Assembly (NCBI RefSeq): GCF_003864255.1
Contig: NZ_QWEZ01000001.1
Span: forward strand, 1,550,001-1,614,000
DNA length: 64,000 bases
Source of the DNA: Aestuariirhabdus litorea
Lineage (GTDB): Bacteria > Pseudomonadota > Gammaproteobacteria > Pseudomonadales > Aestuariirhabdaceae
Direction of reading: 5' to 3'
This document shows positions 1 to 9,550 of this stretch, one piece after another. Numbering within the stretch: the stretch's first letter is position 1; each line of letters opens with the position of its first letter. Position numbers and translations under genes: made by a program. The notes under the pieces were generated by a model that saw only the letters and a list, made by a program, of their open reading frames with translations, searched no databases and was not told the DNA's origin.

Positions 1-56
1 TCTGTAATGCTTCGCTGTCACTCCGCTAGGCGACAACAGTGATCAGGTTTGAATCG

Positions 57-947
57 TTATTTGTTCTTGCCGCTGGCAAACAGGGCGTCCAGCTTCTGCT
101 CGTAGTCGTGGTAACCCAGGAAATCGTAAAGCTCCATCCGGGTTTGCATCAGGTCCACCACATCCTTCTGGTCACCCTTCTCCAGGATATTGCGGTACAC
201 CGCCAAAGCGGCCTTGTTCATGGCACGGAAAGCGCTGAGGGGGTAGAGCACCATGGCGCAACCCACCTCGGCCAGCTCCTGCTTATTGAACAGGGGCGTG
301 GCACCGAATTCGGTGATATTGGCCAGCAGCGGCGCATCGATCGCCGCGCTGAAGGCCTTGTAATCCTCCAGAGTGTGCACCGCCTCGGCAAAGATGCCGT
401 CGGCACCCGCTTCGATGCAGGCTCGCGCACGCTCTACTGCGGCCTCAAGCCCCTCCATCTGGAAGGCATCGGTACGGGCAATGATAAAGAAGTCATCATC
501 GGTCTTGCCGTCGGCCGCCGCCTTGACCCGATCCACCATCTCATCCTGGGAGACGATCTCCTTGTTGGGGCGGTGACCGCACCGCTTCTGCGCCACCTGA
601 TCCTCAATATGGACCGCAGCGGCACCCGCCTTGATCATCTCCTTGACGGTACGCTGAATATTGAAGGCCCCGCCCCAGCCGGTATCGATATCCACCAGCA
701 GCGGGGTCTCTACCGCGCTGCTGATGCGACGCACATCCTCCAGCACATCATTGCAGGAGGTCATTCCCAGGTCAGGCAGACCGTAGGAGGCGTTGGCAAC
801 ACCACCGCCCGAGAGATAGATCGCCTGGTGCCCCACCTGCTCGGCCATCATAGCGGAGTAGGCGTTGATGGTACCGACGATCTGCAGCGGAGAATTCTCC
901 CGCAACGCTTTGCGGAAACGTCCGCCTGCACTCAGTTTGTTACTCAT
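57..947 (-). CDS. prpB: Methylisocitrate lyase PrpB
   Basis: Cleaves 2-methylisocitrate to pyruvate and succinate, the last step of the cytosolic methylcitrate cycle that consumes propionyl-CoA. The 296-residue product has the isocitrate lyase/PEP mutase fold signature KRCGHR at residues 121-126, with catalytic Cys123, and the metal-site region around VDIDTGWGG (85-93). The frame stays open upstream to 1001, but the start at 947 is preceded by AAGGAGAG at proper spacing and gives the usual N-terminus. It lies 46 nt downstream of a GntR regulator on the same strand, so the two are probably co-transcribed; prpC would be expected just beyond the left edge of the window. High confidence. Confidence 0.96.
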   Translation of the reverse strand: MSNKLSAGGRFRKALRENSPLQIVGTINAYSAMMAEQVGHQAIYLSGGGVANASYGLPDLGMTSCNDVLEDVRRISSAVETPLLVDIDTGWGGAFNIQRTVKEMIKAGAAAVHIEDQVAQKRCGHRPNKEIVSQDEMVDRVKAAADGKTDDDFFIIARTDAFQMEGLEAAVERARACIEAGADGIFAEAVHTLEDYKAFSAAIDAPLLANITEFGATPLFNKQELAEVGCAMVLYPLSAFRAMNKAALAVYRNILEKGDQKDVVDLMQTRMELYDFLGYHDYEQKLDALFASGKNK

Positions 948-993
948 GCTTCTCTCCTTTTGCTTGTTCGTTCGCGTGTTAGTTGGGACAGCG

Positions 994-1689
994 TCAGGCA
1001 ATTCGATTCTGTGGTGCCAGCGCCTGCTCGCGCGCCAGACGCTGCTCCAGGTGATTTCTGGAGGCGGCGATATGACGCCGCATCAGCAGCTCGGCCAGCT
1101 CGCCATCGCGGTCGCTGATGGCGTTGATGATCTGCTGATGCTCAGAAAAGGCGCGCTGGGGACGGTTACCCGAGGCGCTGAACTGGTAGCGGTACATCCG
1201 CACCAGGTGATACAGCTCACCGCCCAGAATCTGGATCAGGGTAGCGTTCTTGGAGCCCTGGATAATGCGGTAGTGGAAGTCGAGGTCACCCTCCTTCTGG
1301 TAATAGGCTTTCCCCTCCTCCTCCTCAATCTGGCGTTCGTGCTGGGTCAGCAGCGCCTGCAGGCCGTCGATATCCTGCTGGGTCATGTTGTTGGCGGCCT
1401 GGCGGCAAGCGAGCCCCTCCAGGGACTCCCTGACGTGGTAGATCTCGATCAACTCCTGCGCACTCAGGGACACCACCCGCGCGCCCACATGGGGAATGCG
1501 CACCAGCAGCTTTCGCCCCTCCAGGCGTCGGATCGCCTCACGCAAGGGGCCCCGGCTGATGCCATAGGTGCGAGCCAGTTCGGGTTCGCTGATTTTACTG
1601 CCGGGTGCAATGTCACCTTTTACAATCGCAGTTTGAATCGACTCGAACACGCGGTCCGCGATGGTTACTACATCTGCATCCTGAGTCAT
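994..1689 (-). CDS. GntR/FCD-family transcriptional regulator of the prp locus
   Basis: A 231-residue regulator with an N-terminal GntR winged helix (about 10-75, including the recognition stretch [20 protein letters not shown]) and a C-terminal all-helical FCD effector domain with the expected DxxFH and later His residues that usually bind a metal and an organic acid. Its place directly upstream of prpB suggests control of methylcitrate-cycle genes with an acid or CoA intermediate as effector; this is inferred from context. The start at 1689 was chosen over a longer frame to 1761 because the family N-terminus and a GGGAG ribosome site fit it. Two ATTGTC-N-ACAAT-type palindromes lie upstream (1709-1720, 1772-1783), so it probably autoregulates. 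Confidence 0.9.
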   Translation of the reverse strand: MTQDADVVTIADRVFESIQTAIVKGDIAPGSKISEPELARTYGISRGPLREAIRRLEGRKLLVRIPHVGARVVSLSAQELIEIYHVRESLEGLACRQAANNMTQQDIDGLQALLTQHERQIEEEEGKAYYQKEGDLDFHYRIIQGSKNATLIQILGGELYHLVRMYRYQFSASGNRPQRAFSEHQQIINAISDRDGELAELLMRRHIAASRNHLEQRLAREQALAPQNRIA

Positions 1690-1708
1690 AATTGAACGGC
1701 TCCCTGAA

Positions 1709-1720
1709 ATTGTCGACAAT
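1709..1720. promoter_or_regulatory. Operator O1, perfect palindrome ATTGTCGACAAT
   Basis: A perfect 12-bp palindrome 19 bp upstream of the GntR gene start. It overlaps a plausible -10 hexamer (TAGGAT, minus strand, 1719-1724; matching -35 TTGGGA at 1743-1748, 18-nt spacer), which suits repression. A second copy with one changed base lies at 1772-1783. That the adjacent GntR protein binds it is inferred. Confidence 0.7.
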
Positions 1721-1771
1721 CCTAGCACGCCGATCCGAAGATTCCCAAGCGCGAACCTCATATCTCATACT

Positions 1772-1783
1772 ATTGTCTACAAT
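1772..1783. promoter_or_regulatory. Operator O2, ATTGTCTACAAT
   Basis: Second copy of the prp operator, differing from O1 at one central base (11 of 12 identical). Centre-to-centre distance to O1 is 63 bp, six turns of B-DNA, so two dimers would sit on the same face and could cooperate. It is also in the 5' region of the divergent pabB, 108 bp before its start. Confidence 0.65.
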
Positions 1784-1890
1784 CCACCAGAACCTTAACC
1801 TCCCCCTGCCAAGGGCCGCCAGCACAGGGGACAGGAGTTGGACTTGGCTACCATCCCCAGTACAATGCAGCGCTTGCAGAGCGAGTACCC

Positions 1891-3309
1891 ATGTCCGCGC
1901 CATTCCTGACCGCTATCCCTTACCACTGCGACAGCAGCCTCTACTTCGAGCGTCTTCGCCATCTCCCCTATCCGGTTTGGCTGGACTCCTGTGCCCACCA
2001 GCCTGGGCTGGAGGGGGGGCGCTACGACATCCTCAGTGCAAAGCCAGAGGAGTTGATCGAATACCGTCAGGGCCAGTGCCGGCATACGGTAGACGATGGC
2101 AGCACGCGGCTGGAATCGCTACCACCGATGCTGCTGCTGGCCCAAAGGCTGGCCCGCTATCAACAGGTCGCCTGCGAACTTCCCTTCTGTGGTGGCGCCC
2201 TTGGGCTGTTTGGCTATGAGCTCAAGGCCCAGTTTGAGCCCACCCGCTGCCCCAACACCCGCCACCACGACGAAGCCGAGATGCGGGTAGGCATCTACCT
2301 CTGGGGGCTGGTACAGGATCACCAGCGCCGTCAAAGCCAGCTGGTATTCCATCCAGAGGCGCCTCCCCGCTTTCGCGAACAGATTCAGGCCCTGGTTCTT
2401 GAGGGAGGGGCAGCTACAGCTTCCCCGCCAGGCCGGTTTCAGCTGCTTACCCCTTTTCAGTGCGACACCTCCGCCGAGGGTTACCGAGTCAGTTTTGAGC
2501 GAATCCAGCACTACATTCGCGCCGGTGATTGTTACCAGATCAACTACACCCAGCGCTTCAGTAGTCGCTACCAGGGTGACCCCCTGACGGCCTATCTGAA
2601 GTTGCGCCAGACCAGCCCCGCCCCTTTTTCCGCCTATCTGGAGACCCCGGAGGGGGCAGTCCTTAGCCACTCACCGGAGCGCTTCATTGAGTGTCGCGGA
2701 CGCCGGGTCGAGAGCAAACCGATCAAGGGGACCGCCGTGCGCGGTGCCACACCGGAGGAGGACAGGCAGAACGCCCGGCAGCTGCTGGAGAGCGATAAGG
2801 ACCGGGCCGAGAACCTGATGATCGTCGATCTGCTGCGCAATGACCTGGGAAGAGACTGTCGCCCGGGGAGTATCAAGGTCCCCCGTCTCTTTGCCCTCGA
2901 GAGCTACGCCAACGTCCACCACCTGGTGAGCACGGTGACGGGGACACTGGGCTATGATCGTACGGCGCTGGACCTCTTTACTCACGCCTTTCCCGGTGGT
3001 TCCATCACCGGCGCCCCCAAGATACGCGCCATGGAGATTATTGACGAACTGGAGGACCAGAGTCGCAGTATCTACTGCGGATCCATCGCCTATCTCAGTT
3101 TCAACCGACGTATGGACAGCAGTATCTGCATCCGCACCCTGCTCGCCCACCGCGGAGAACTTCACTGCTGGGGGGGGGGCGGCATCGTCGCGGACTCTGA
3201 ATACGAGGCCGAGCGGGAGGAGTCATTTGCCAAGGTACGCAACCTGGTGCGGGCACTGGAAGGCTACCTGCCCGACGGCACTGTGGCTCCCGAGGAGAGG
3301 GATCTTTAA
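1891..3309 (+). CDS. pabB: Aminodeoxychorismate synthase component I
   Basis: Joins ammonia, supplied by a PabA-type glutaminase, to chorismate to give 4-amino-4-deoxychorismate, the p-aminobenzoate precursor for folate. The 472-residue protein has the anthranilate-synthase-I fold; the motif PIKGT with Lys279 is the residue that separates PabB from TrpE (which has Ala there), and GGSITGAPK is the chorismate-binding loop. It is divergent from the GntR gene and is followed after 33 nt by the convergent thrH. The conserved W-GGGG-I motif near residue 430 is encoded across a run of ten G (3170-3179), a slippage-prone tract, but the frame is intact to a normal C-terminus. Confidence 0.95.
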   Translation: MSAPFLTAIPYHCDSSLYFERLRHLPYPVWLDSCAHQPGLEGGRYDILSAKPEELIEYRQGQCRHTVDDGSTRLESLPPMLLLAQRLARYQQVACELPFCGGALGLFGYELKAQFEPTRCPNTRHHDEAEMRVGIYLWGLVQDHQRRQSQLVFHPEAPPRFREQIQALVLEGGAATASPPGRFQLLTPFQCDTSAEGYRVSFERIQHYIRAGDCYQINYTQRFSSRYQGDPLTAYLKLRQTSPAPFSAYLETPEGAVLSHSPERFIECRGRRVESKPIKGTAVRGATPEEDRQNARQLLESDKDRAENLMIVDLLRNDLGRDCRPGSIKVPRLFALESYANVHHLVSTVTGTLGYDRTALDLFTHAFPGGSITGAPKIRAMEIIDELEDQSRSIYCGSIAYLSFNRRMDSSICIRTLLAHRGELHCWGGGGIVADSEYEAEREESFAKVRNLVRALEGYLPDGTVAPEERDL

Positions 3310-3342
3310 AGGGGGAGAGGGCTCTCCCCCGGCAGCAACGTG

Positions 3343-3960
3343 TTAGAGGCTCAGCTCACGCTCGCTGGCTTTGATGAACTCGCGCTTGAGCTCCTCGTAG
3401 GAGTGAACCGCTGGAAACTGCGGAAACTCGGCGATCACGTTATCGGGAGCTTTAAAGAGGATGCCCGCCTCAGCTTCCGCCAGCATACTGGTGTCGTTGT
3501 AGGAGTCTCCCGTCGCGATCACCCGATAATAGAGTGAATGCAGGGCGATCACCGACTGTCGTTTGGGGTCTCGCTGGCGCAGTTGGTAGTCGGTAATTTT
3601 CCCCTGCTCATCCACCACCAGCTTGTGGCACAACAGGGTCGGAAAACCCAGCTTGCGCATCAGCGGCTGGGCAAACTCGTAAAATGTATCGGAGAGGATC
3701 ACCACCTGGAAGCGCTCTCGCAACCAGGCAACAAATTCAACCGCTCCAGGCAGAGGCTCCAGGGTATCGATCACTGCCTGGATATCCGGCAGTCCATACC
3801 CCTCCCGCTCCAGAATCGCCAGCCGCTGCTTCATCAGCACATCGTAATCGGGGATATCGCGAGTGGTCGCTTTCAGCGCTTCGATCCCAGTTTTTTCGGC
3901 GAAATTAATCCAGATTTCCGGTATCAAAACGCCTTCGAGGTCCAGACATGCGATCTCCAC
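3343..3960 (-). CDS. thrH: ThrH, HAD-family phosphoserine phosphatase/homoserine phosphotransferase
   Basis: HAD-superfamily enzyme that, in the characterised pseudomonad protein, removes phosphate from phosphoserine and can transfer it to homoserine. The GTG at 3960, with AGGAG six bases upstream, gives 205 residues starting VEIACLDLEG, the family's usual length and N-terminus; a longer in-frame ATG at 4038 lacks such support. Asp7 and Glu9 of DLEG form the nucleophile motif, SDTFYEF carries motif II, and TGDSYNDT is the C-terminal Mg-binding motif. In pseudomonads thrH lies between cysH and pabB, as here. The in vivo role (serine versus threonine metabolism) is not settled by the sequence. 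Confidence 0.93.
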   Translation of the reverse strand: MEIACLDLEGVLIPEIWINFAEKTGIEALKATTRDIPDYDVLMKQRLAILEREGYGLPDIQAVIDTLEPLPGAVEFVAWLRERFQVVILSDTFYEFAQPLMRKLGFPTLLCHKLVVDEQGKITDYQLRQRDPKRQSVIALHSLYYRVIATGDSYNDTSMLAEAEAGILFKAPDNVIAEFPQFPAVHSYEELKREFIKASERELSL

Positions 3961-4091
3961 TAACGACTCCTGAAGTTGATCAAAGATAATAGAAGGCGCC
4001 AATCTACCCCGTTGCGGATAACCATGCAAGAATCCCATCTACCCCCGCTAGCGAAGGGCCAGCGGCCAACATATAGCAGGCGCGCCTAACC

Positions 4092-4155
4092 ATAGAAAAA
4101 CATATTATTACTTTTCATATTCATAAAAAGCTAAAATCCAAAGCCAACTTATAAC
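4092..4155 (+). promoter_or_regulatory. cysH upstream region with shared sulfur-gene motifs
   Basis: A very AT-rich block before cysH containing the 12-mer ATAGAAAAACAT (4092-4103), found again before cysI (17006-17017), and TTATAAC (4149-4155), found again before the TSUP gene and cysI. TATAAC could be the -10 element; no good -35 is visible, as is typical of activator-dependent CysB promoters. CysB binding is inferred. Confidence 0.4.
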
Positions 4156-4187
4156 CCTTAATTTTAAAAGCCGTAACGAGGTGGCAG

Positions 4188-4916
4188 GTGAGCGCTGAAT
4201 TCAATACCAAGCAACTCAACGAGACCTATCAGGATCAAACACCCCAGCAGATCCTTGAGTTGGCCTTCAAGCAGTTTGATAACATCGCCCTCTCCTTTAG
4301 TGGTGCCGAAGACGTTGCCCTGATCGAGATGGCCAGCAAACTGACCGACCGCCTGCAGGTCTTCTGCCTCGACACCGGTCGACTGCATCCGCAGACCTAC
4401 CGTTTTATCGAAAAGGTCCGCAACCACTACCAGATCGAGATCGAGCTGATCTACCCTGAGGCCGCCGCAGTCGAAGAGCTGGTCAAGTCAAAAGGGCTGT
4501 TCAGTTTCTACGCGGACGGCCATAGCGAGTGTTGCTCCATCCGCAAGATCGCCCCGCTCCGCAAAAAACTGTCCGGTGTTGATGCCTGGATTACCGGCCA
4601 GCGAAAAGACCAGAGCCCCGGCACTCGAAGCGATATCCCGGTGATCGAAACCGACCCTACTTTCTCCGGCGCCCGCAGAGAGCTCGTCAAATTCAACCCC
4701 CTTGCCAACTGGAGCTCCAGGGAGGTATGGGACTTTATCTGGATGTTCGACGTCCCCTACAACGAACTGCACGACCAGGGTTTTATCAGCATCGGTTGCG
4801 AGCCCTGCACCCGTGCCGTACGACCCAACCAGCACGAGCGCGAGGGACGCTGGTGGTGGGAAGAGTCGACCGCCAAGGAGTGCGGGCTGCACGTGGGCAA
4901 TATCCAGAAATCCTGA
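4188..4916 (+). CDS. cysH: Assimilatory APS reductase (thioredoxin-dependent, [4Fe-4S])
   Basis: Reduces activated sulfate to sulfite in the cytosol using thioredoxin. The 242-residue protein has the SFSGAED nucleotide-binding loop (36-42), the paired cysteines 115-116 and the CEPC pair (204/207) that bind the [4Fe-4S] cluster of APS-using enzymes, and the C-terminal catalytic Cys232 in KECGLH. The cluster cysteines indicate APS rather than PAPS as substrate. Translation starts at GTG 4188 behind GAGG. It faces cysB, sharing a bidirectional terminator with it, and its promoter region shares motifs with that of cysI. Confidence 0.95.
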   Translation: MSAEFNTKQLNETYQDQTPQQILELAFKQFDNIALSFSGAEDVALIEMASKLTDRLQVFCLDTGRLHPQTYRFIEKVRNHYQIEIELIYPEAAAVEELVKSKGLFSFYADGHSECCSIRKIAPLRKKLSGVDAWITGQRKDQSPGTRSDIPVIETDPTFSGARRELVKFNPLANWSSREVWDFIWMFDVPYNELHDQGFISIGCEPCTRAVRPNQHEREGRWWWEESTAKECGLHVGNIQKS

Positions 4917-4962
4917 CCCCCACACCGGCGTGGGGCAAGTGTTGCACCCACCGCCGCCACAA

Positions 4963-4997
4963 AAACAACAACGGGGCCGATGGCCCCGTTGTTGTTT
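4963..4997. terminator. Bidirectional terminator between cysH and cysB
   Basis: A 16-bp perfect stem with a GAT loop. The GC core (CGGGGCC/GGCCCCG) is flanked by A-rich and T-rich arms, so it can act for both convergent genes. Confidence 0.9.
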
Positions 4998-5006
4998 CCC
5001 CTGCGA

Positions 5007-6017
<1,011 letters not shown>

Positions 6018-6033
6018 CTAAAAATATAAGGAA

Positions 6034-6123
6034 ATATTCTTTTATAGAATAGATGCTAGTCGCTACATTAGCATCCAGAAGCACTCCATTCCTTTACGTG
6101 CCCTCTCTTGGGCTAGTTATAAC
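6034..6123. promoter_or_regulatory. cysB/TSUP divergent regulatory region
   Basis: This AT-rich spacer holds ATATTCTTTTATAGAATAGA (6034-6053), which matches 14 of 20 positions of a segment before cysI (17014-17033), and TTATAAC at 6117-6123, shared with the cysH and cysI upstream regions. It is likely a CysB-controlled region; if TATAAC is a -10 box, the TSUP leader is only about 9 nt. Confidence 0.4.
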
Positions 6124-6138
6124 TTTAGACCATATTTA

Positions 6139-6918
6139 ATGGATATATTAGCTTATATTTTAGCCGGCGCCGGTGTTGGCCTTGCCGTGGGTATCACCGG
6201 GGTGGGCGGCGGGTCGCTGATGACCCCCTTGCTGCTGCTGTTTGGGTTTCCTCCCCATATCGCCATCGGCACCGACCTTATGTACGCCTCGTTAACCAAG
6301 GCCAGTGGTGTCGCCATGCACCATCGCCGTGGGACCATCGACTGGCGCCTGGTGCTGTTGCTGGGCCTGGGGAGTATGCCGGCCGCGCTGATCACCGTAT
6401 TGATCCTCTACCTTTACTTCCCCGACAGCAGTAGTTATGGGCACATACTGACCAGCAGCCTGGGTGTGATGCTGATTCTCACTGCACTGGTATTGTTGTT
6501 CAAAAATAAGTTGGTGAAGTTCCACAAGAGCGCTGGCGACAAGCCCGGATTTTTACACCATCACAGCACCACCCTGACCTGGGTGATGGGGGTATTCCTC
6601 GGTACCTTTGTCACTCTGTCATCGGTAGGAGCTGGCGCCTTCGGTACCGCCGTGCTCATGGTGCTCTACCCGGCCCTGCTCTCGATTCGTGTGGTCGGAA
6701 CCGATCTGGCCCACGCAGTCCCCCTTACACTGGTGGCGGGCCTTGGCCACCTGCTGCTTGGCAACGTTGATTTTTATCTGCTGGGCTGCCTGTTGATGGG
6801 CTCCCTGCCCGCGATCTACCTGGGGACCCGGCTGGGGTCACGTCTGCCCGACCGGGTATTGCACCCGATTCTGGCCAGCACTCTGCTGGCCCTGGGCCTC
6901 AAGTACGCCTTCTTCTAA
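6139..6918 (+). CDS. TSUP (TauE/SafE) family membrane permease, probably for a sulfur oxyanion
   Basis: A 259-residue inner-membrane protein with about eight hydrophobic segments and the TSUP hallmark repeats: VGITGVGGGSLMTPLLL near the N-terminus and a related SSVGAGAFG segment in the second half. The family moves sulfite, sulfate, sulfonates or related anions. Its placement divergent from cysB with a shared TTATAAC element suggests sulfate or sulfite transport, but the substrate is inference. No strong ribosome site precedes the ATG. Its stop overlaps the stop of the convergent 5'-nucleotidase gene by four bases. Confidence 0.85.
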   Translation: MDILAYILAGAGVGLAVGITGVGGGSLMTPLLLLFGFPPHIAIGTDLMYASLTKASGVAMHHRRGTIDWRLVLLLGLGSMPAALITVLILYLYFPDSSSYGHILTSSLGVMLILTALVLLFKNKLVKFHKSAGDKPGFLHHHSTTLTWVMGVFLGTFVTLSSVGAGAFGTAVLMVLYPALLSIRVVGTDLAHAVPLTLVAGLGHLLLGNVDFYLLGCLLMGSLPAIYLGTRLGSRLPDRVLHPILASTLLALGLKYAFF

Positions 6919-7829
6919 GGCTGCTCCTTGACCTGGTTGGCAATACCGTGGGGGACATGACCAGTGGCCACGTGCTCACTGGCCGACTCGCAGTGGACCA
7001 TGTGATCGTCAAAGAAGACATCCGCCCCAAACGCCTTGAGGAAAGTTCCCTTTTTCATCCCCCCTAAAAACAGGGATTCATCGAGACGAATATCCCAGGC
7101 GCGCAAGGTACGCACCACCCGCTCATGGGCAGGGGCCGAGCGGGCCGTCACCAGGGCGGTGCGCACCGGGCAATCATGAGGGTCAAGCGCCGCCTGCAAA
7201 CGATGCAGTGCGGCCAAAAAGGGTTTGAAGGGCCCGCCGCTCAAGGGCAGGTTAGCGGCCTCCTTCTCGCTGCGGGTAAAGGCTTCCAACCCTTCTGATT
7301 TATAGATCCGCTCAGCCTCATCGGAAAACAGCACCGCATCCCCATCAAACGCAATTCGCAGCTGTTCACTTTCGACCGCACCCGCTGGCGCCGCCAGGAT
7401 GGTGGCTGCCGCTACGCCAGACTCCAGGGCATGACGCACATCGTCGGCATGGGTAGAGAGAAACAGCTGGCAGCCGAACGAGGTCACGTACCTGTAGGGG
7501 CTGGCCCCACCGCAAAACGCGGCCCGTGAGATATCGAGCCCATAGTGCTCAATGGAGTTAAATACCCGCAGCCCCGTGTCCGCGCTATTGCGGGACAGCA
7601 GGATCACTTCAACCTTGGGTCCATCCTCGAAGAAGCGGTTCAAGCCCAGCAGTTTACTGACCAGGGAAAACGCATCCCCGGGTGCCAGTACCTGGTTTTC
7701 ATGCTCAATCTGGTAGCGAGCAAATGCCTCGAGCCCCTGCGTCTCATAGACCGCATGGCTATCGCTCATATCAAATAGCGCTCGCGAGGAGATCGCCACC
7801 ACCAGCTTATCCTGTGTTAGCACACCCAT
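6915..7829 (-). CDS. Cytosolic 5'-nucleotidase (PF06189-type)
   Basis: A 304-residue member of the 5'-nucleotidase family related to animal cN-I, predicted to dephosphorylate nucleoside monophosphates. Visible signatures are LVVAISSRALFDM at the N-terminus, LLSRNSADTGLRVFNSI, FCGGASPYRY, and the acidic metal-site segments FDGDAVLFSDE and FFDDHMVHC, arranged as in HAD-like phosphatases. The start at 7829 was preferred to 7847 because AAAGGG is well spaced before it. It is convergent with and overlaps the TSUP gene by four bases. Its physiological substrate cannot be told from sequence. Confidence 0.82.
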   Translation of the reverse strand: MGVLTQDKLVVAISSRALFDMSDSHAVYETQGLEAFARYQIEHENQVLAPGDAFSLVSKLLGLNRFFEDGPKVEVILLSRNSADTGLRVFNSIEHYGLDISRAAFCGGASPYRYVTSFGCQLFLSTHADDVRHALESGVAAATILAAPAGAVESEQLRIAFDGDAVLFSDEAERIYKSEGLEAFTRSEKEAANLPLSGGPFKPFLAALHRLQAALDPHDCPVRTALVTARSAPAHERVVRTLRAWDIRLDESLFLGGMKKGTFLKAFGADVFFDDHMVHCESASEHVATGHVPHGIANQVKEQP

Positions 7830-7991
7830 CCTTTTCCCTTTATTCATCCGCGTTAGCCGATTATCTCCCTATGCCCTCTTAAACTCTACTCTCGGCAGGT
7901 CAACGCTTACCAAGGCGGACAGGAAGCAGTATCATACCCCGACCAGAATAACGAACGCACCGCGCGCAGATGTACTGATACAGGAAACGGA

Positions 7992-9059
7992 ATGACAAAC
8001 CTACCCATTGAGAACCTCAACATAGAATCCCAGGAGATTCTGATTACCCCCGGCGAGCTTAAGGCTGAAATCCCCCTCAGCGAGTCGGCGTACACCACTG
8101 TCGACCAGGGCCGCCAGGTCATCCGGGATATTCTGGATGGCAAGGATCACCGCCTCTTTGTGGTGGTAGGACCCTGTTCCATTCACGATACCAAAGCGGC
8201 CATGGACTACGCCCATAAGCTCAAGGTTCTCGCCGAAGAGGTCTCCGACACCCTCTACCTGGTGATGCGAGTCTACTTCGAAAAACCCCGTACCACCGTA
8301 GGCTGGAAAGGGCTGATCAACGACCCCTACCTCAACGACTCCTTCAAGATCCAGGACGGGCTGCACATTGGACGCCGCCTGCTAATGGATGTCGCTGAAT
8401 TGGGACTGCCCACCGCCACCGAGGCGCTGGACCCGATCTCTCCCCAGTACCTGCAGGACCTGATCTCCTGGTCTGCGGTGGGGGCGCGCACCACCGAGAG
8501 CCAGACCCACCGTGAGATGGCCAGCGGTCTCTCCTGTGCGGTGGGCTTCAAAAACGGCACCGATGGAGGCCTAAGCGTTGCCATTAACGCCCTCCAGTCC
8601 GTATCCAGCCCACACCGCTTTCTCGGAATCGATCACGCCGGTAAGGTCGCGATCACCCACACCAAAGGCAACCCCTACGGGCACGTGGTGTTGCGTGGAG
8701 GGGACGGCAAACCCAACTACGACTCGGTTAATGTCGCACTCTGTGAACAGGCCCTGGAAAAGGCCGGCATTGCTACCAACATCATGGTTGACTGCAGCCA
8801 CGCCAACTCCAACAAGGATCCGGCCCTGCAACCGCTGGTGCTGGACAACGTCAGCAACCAGATTCTCGAGGGCAACCGCTCCATCGTCGGTTTGATGATA
8901 GAGAGCAACCTTGGCTGGGGCGCGCAAAAGATGAGTGACAATCTCGAATACGGCGTATCCATCACCGATGCCTGCATCGATTGGGCCGCCACCGAGAAAG
9001 CGCTTCGGGAGATGCGCGACAAGCTCAAGACAGTACTTCCCGGCAGGCGCGAGGATTAA
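7992..9059 (+). CDS. DAHP synthase, class I
   Basis: 3-deoxy-D-arabino-heptulosonate 7-phosphate synthase condenses phosphoenolpyruvate and erythrose 4-phosphate, the entry step of the shikimate pathway. The 355-residue length and the motifs VVVGPCSIHD (PEP/metal site), RVYFEKPRTTVGWKG, GARTTESQ and VDCSHANS (metal-binding His) identify the type Ialpha AroF/G/H group. Which aromatic amino acid inhibits it cannot be assigned with confidence, so no symbol is given. The start follows an AGGAAACGG ribosome site. A strong hairpin terminator follows. Confidence 0.95.
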   Translation: MTNLPIENLNIESQEILITPGELKAEIPLSESAYTTVDQGRQVIRDILDGKDHRLFVVVGPCSIHDTKAAMDYAHKLKVLAEEVSDTLYLVMRVYFEKPRTTVGWKGLINDPYLNDSFKIQDGLHIGRRLLMDVAELGLPTATEALDPISPQYLQDLISWSAVGARTTESQTHREMASGLSCAVGFKNGTDGGLSVAINALQSVSSPHRFLGIDHAGKVAITHTKGNPYGHVVLRGGDGKPNYDSVNVALCEQALEKAGIATNIMVDCSHANSNKDPALQPLVLDNVSNQILEGNRSIVGLMIESNLGWGAQKMSDNLEYGVSITDACIDWAATEKALREMRDKLKTVLPGRRED

Positions 9060-9073
9060 ACCAGGCCCACCCT

Positions 9074-9118
9074 CGTTGCATAAAAAAACCGGGAAGCCCC
9101 GGTTTTTTTTATGCAACG
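9074..9118 (+). terminator. Terminator after DAHP synthase with an extended stem
   Basis: The core hairpin CCGGG/CCCGG has seven A and eight T on its flanks. Pairing continues outward through CGTTGCAT/ATGCAACG, giving about 20 bp with one bulged base. The outer arms exceed what an intrinsic terminator needs. Confidence 0.88.
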
Positions 9119-9134
9119 AAGCCGACCAGTGATG

Positions 9135-9443
9135 CTAGCCAAAATCAAACCCCATTTGTTGAGCGGGTATCACCTCATCACCAGCGGGTAGATGATGAAC
9201 CCTTCGCCGTTTGGGCACAGCCGGCTCTGACTGACGGACAAAAACCGACCGGCACACAGAGCAGGTAAGGGCAAGGTGCTCCCGGGTCAGCAAGGTACCG
9301 GGCTCCGGCACTGGCTGGCCGCAGAGCGCCCGGTCATGCTCCAACTCAATGTCATAGTTCGCGGTTACCAGATGGAGAGGTTTCCCACCAGGCGCCCCAA
9401 CAACCCTGTAGTTGGATAAGAGTTTTTGTGGATAGCGCTTCAC
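9135..9443 (-). CDS. Small uncharacterised protein with a CxxC motif
   Basis: I do not recognise this protein. The frame runs to 9521, but its first 26 residues look like untranslated leader; starting at GTG 9443 gives 102 residues beginning VKRYPQKLLSNYRV. It has three cysteines, one in DRALCGQPV and two in TCSVCRS, which could bind zinc, and a basic KRRR patch near residue 80. No signal peptide or membrane segment is evident. It is divergent from greB, from which the GTG start is about 107 bp away. Coding status is moderately supported by an intact frame in an otherwise empty space. Confidence 0.55.
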   Translation of the reverse strand: MKRYPQKLLSNYRVVGAPGGKPLHLVTANYDIELEHDRALCGQPVPEPGTLLTREHLALTCSVCRSVFVRQSEPAVPKRRRVHHLPAGDEVIPAQQMGFDFG

Positions 9444-9550
9444 GTTAGCTTCTCTGGCACAACCGTCTTTGCCCGGCGAAAAAAGGCCGCTAAGATAGCC
9501 GATTAATCGGGCGACGCCCACCTTTTACTGCCTCAGGATTTTTAATCAGC

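Noticed and set aside
1-56. A coding end at the left edge
   Set aside because: The 56 bp beyond the prpB stop show no clear frame; a following prpC is expected outside the window but is not visible.
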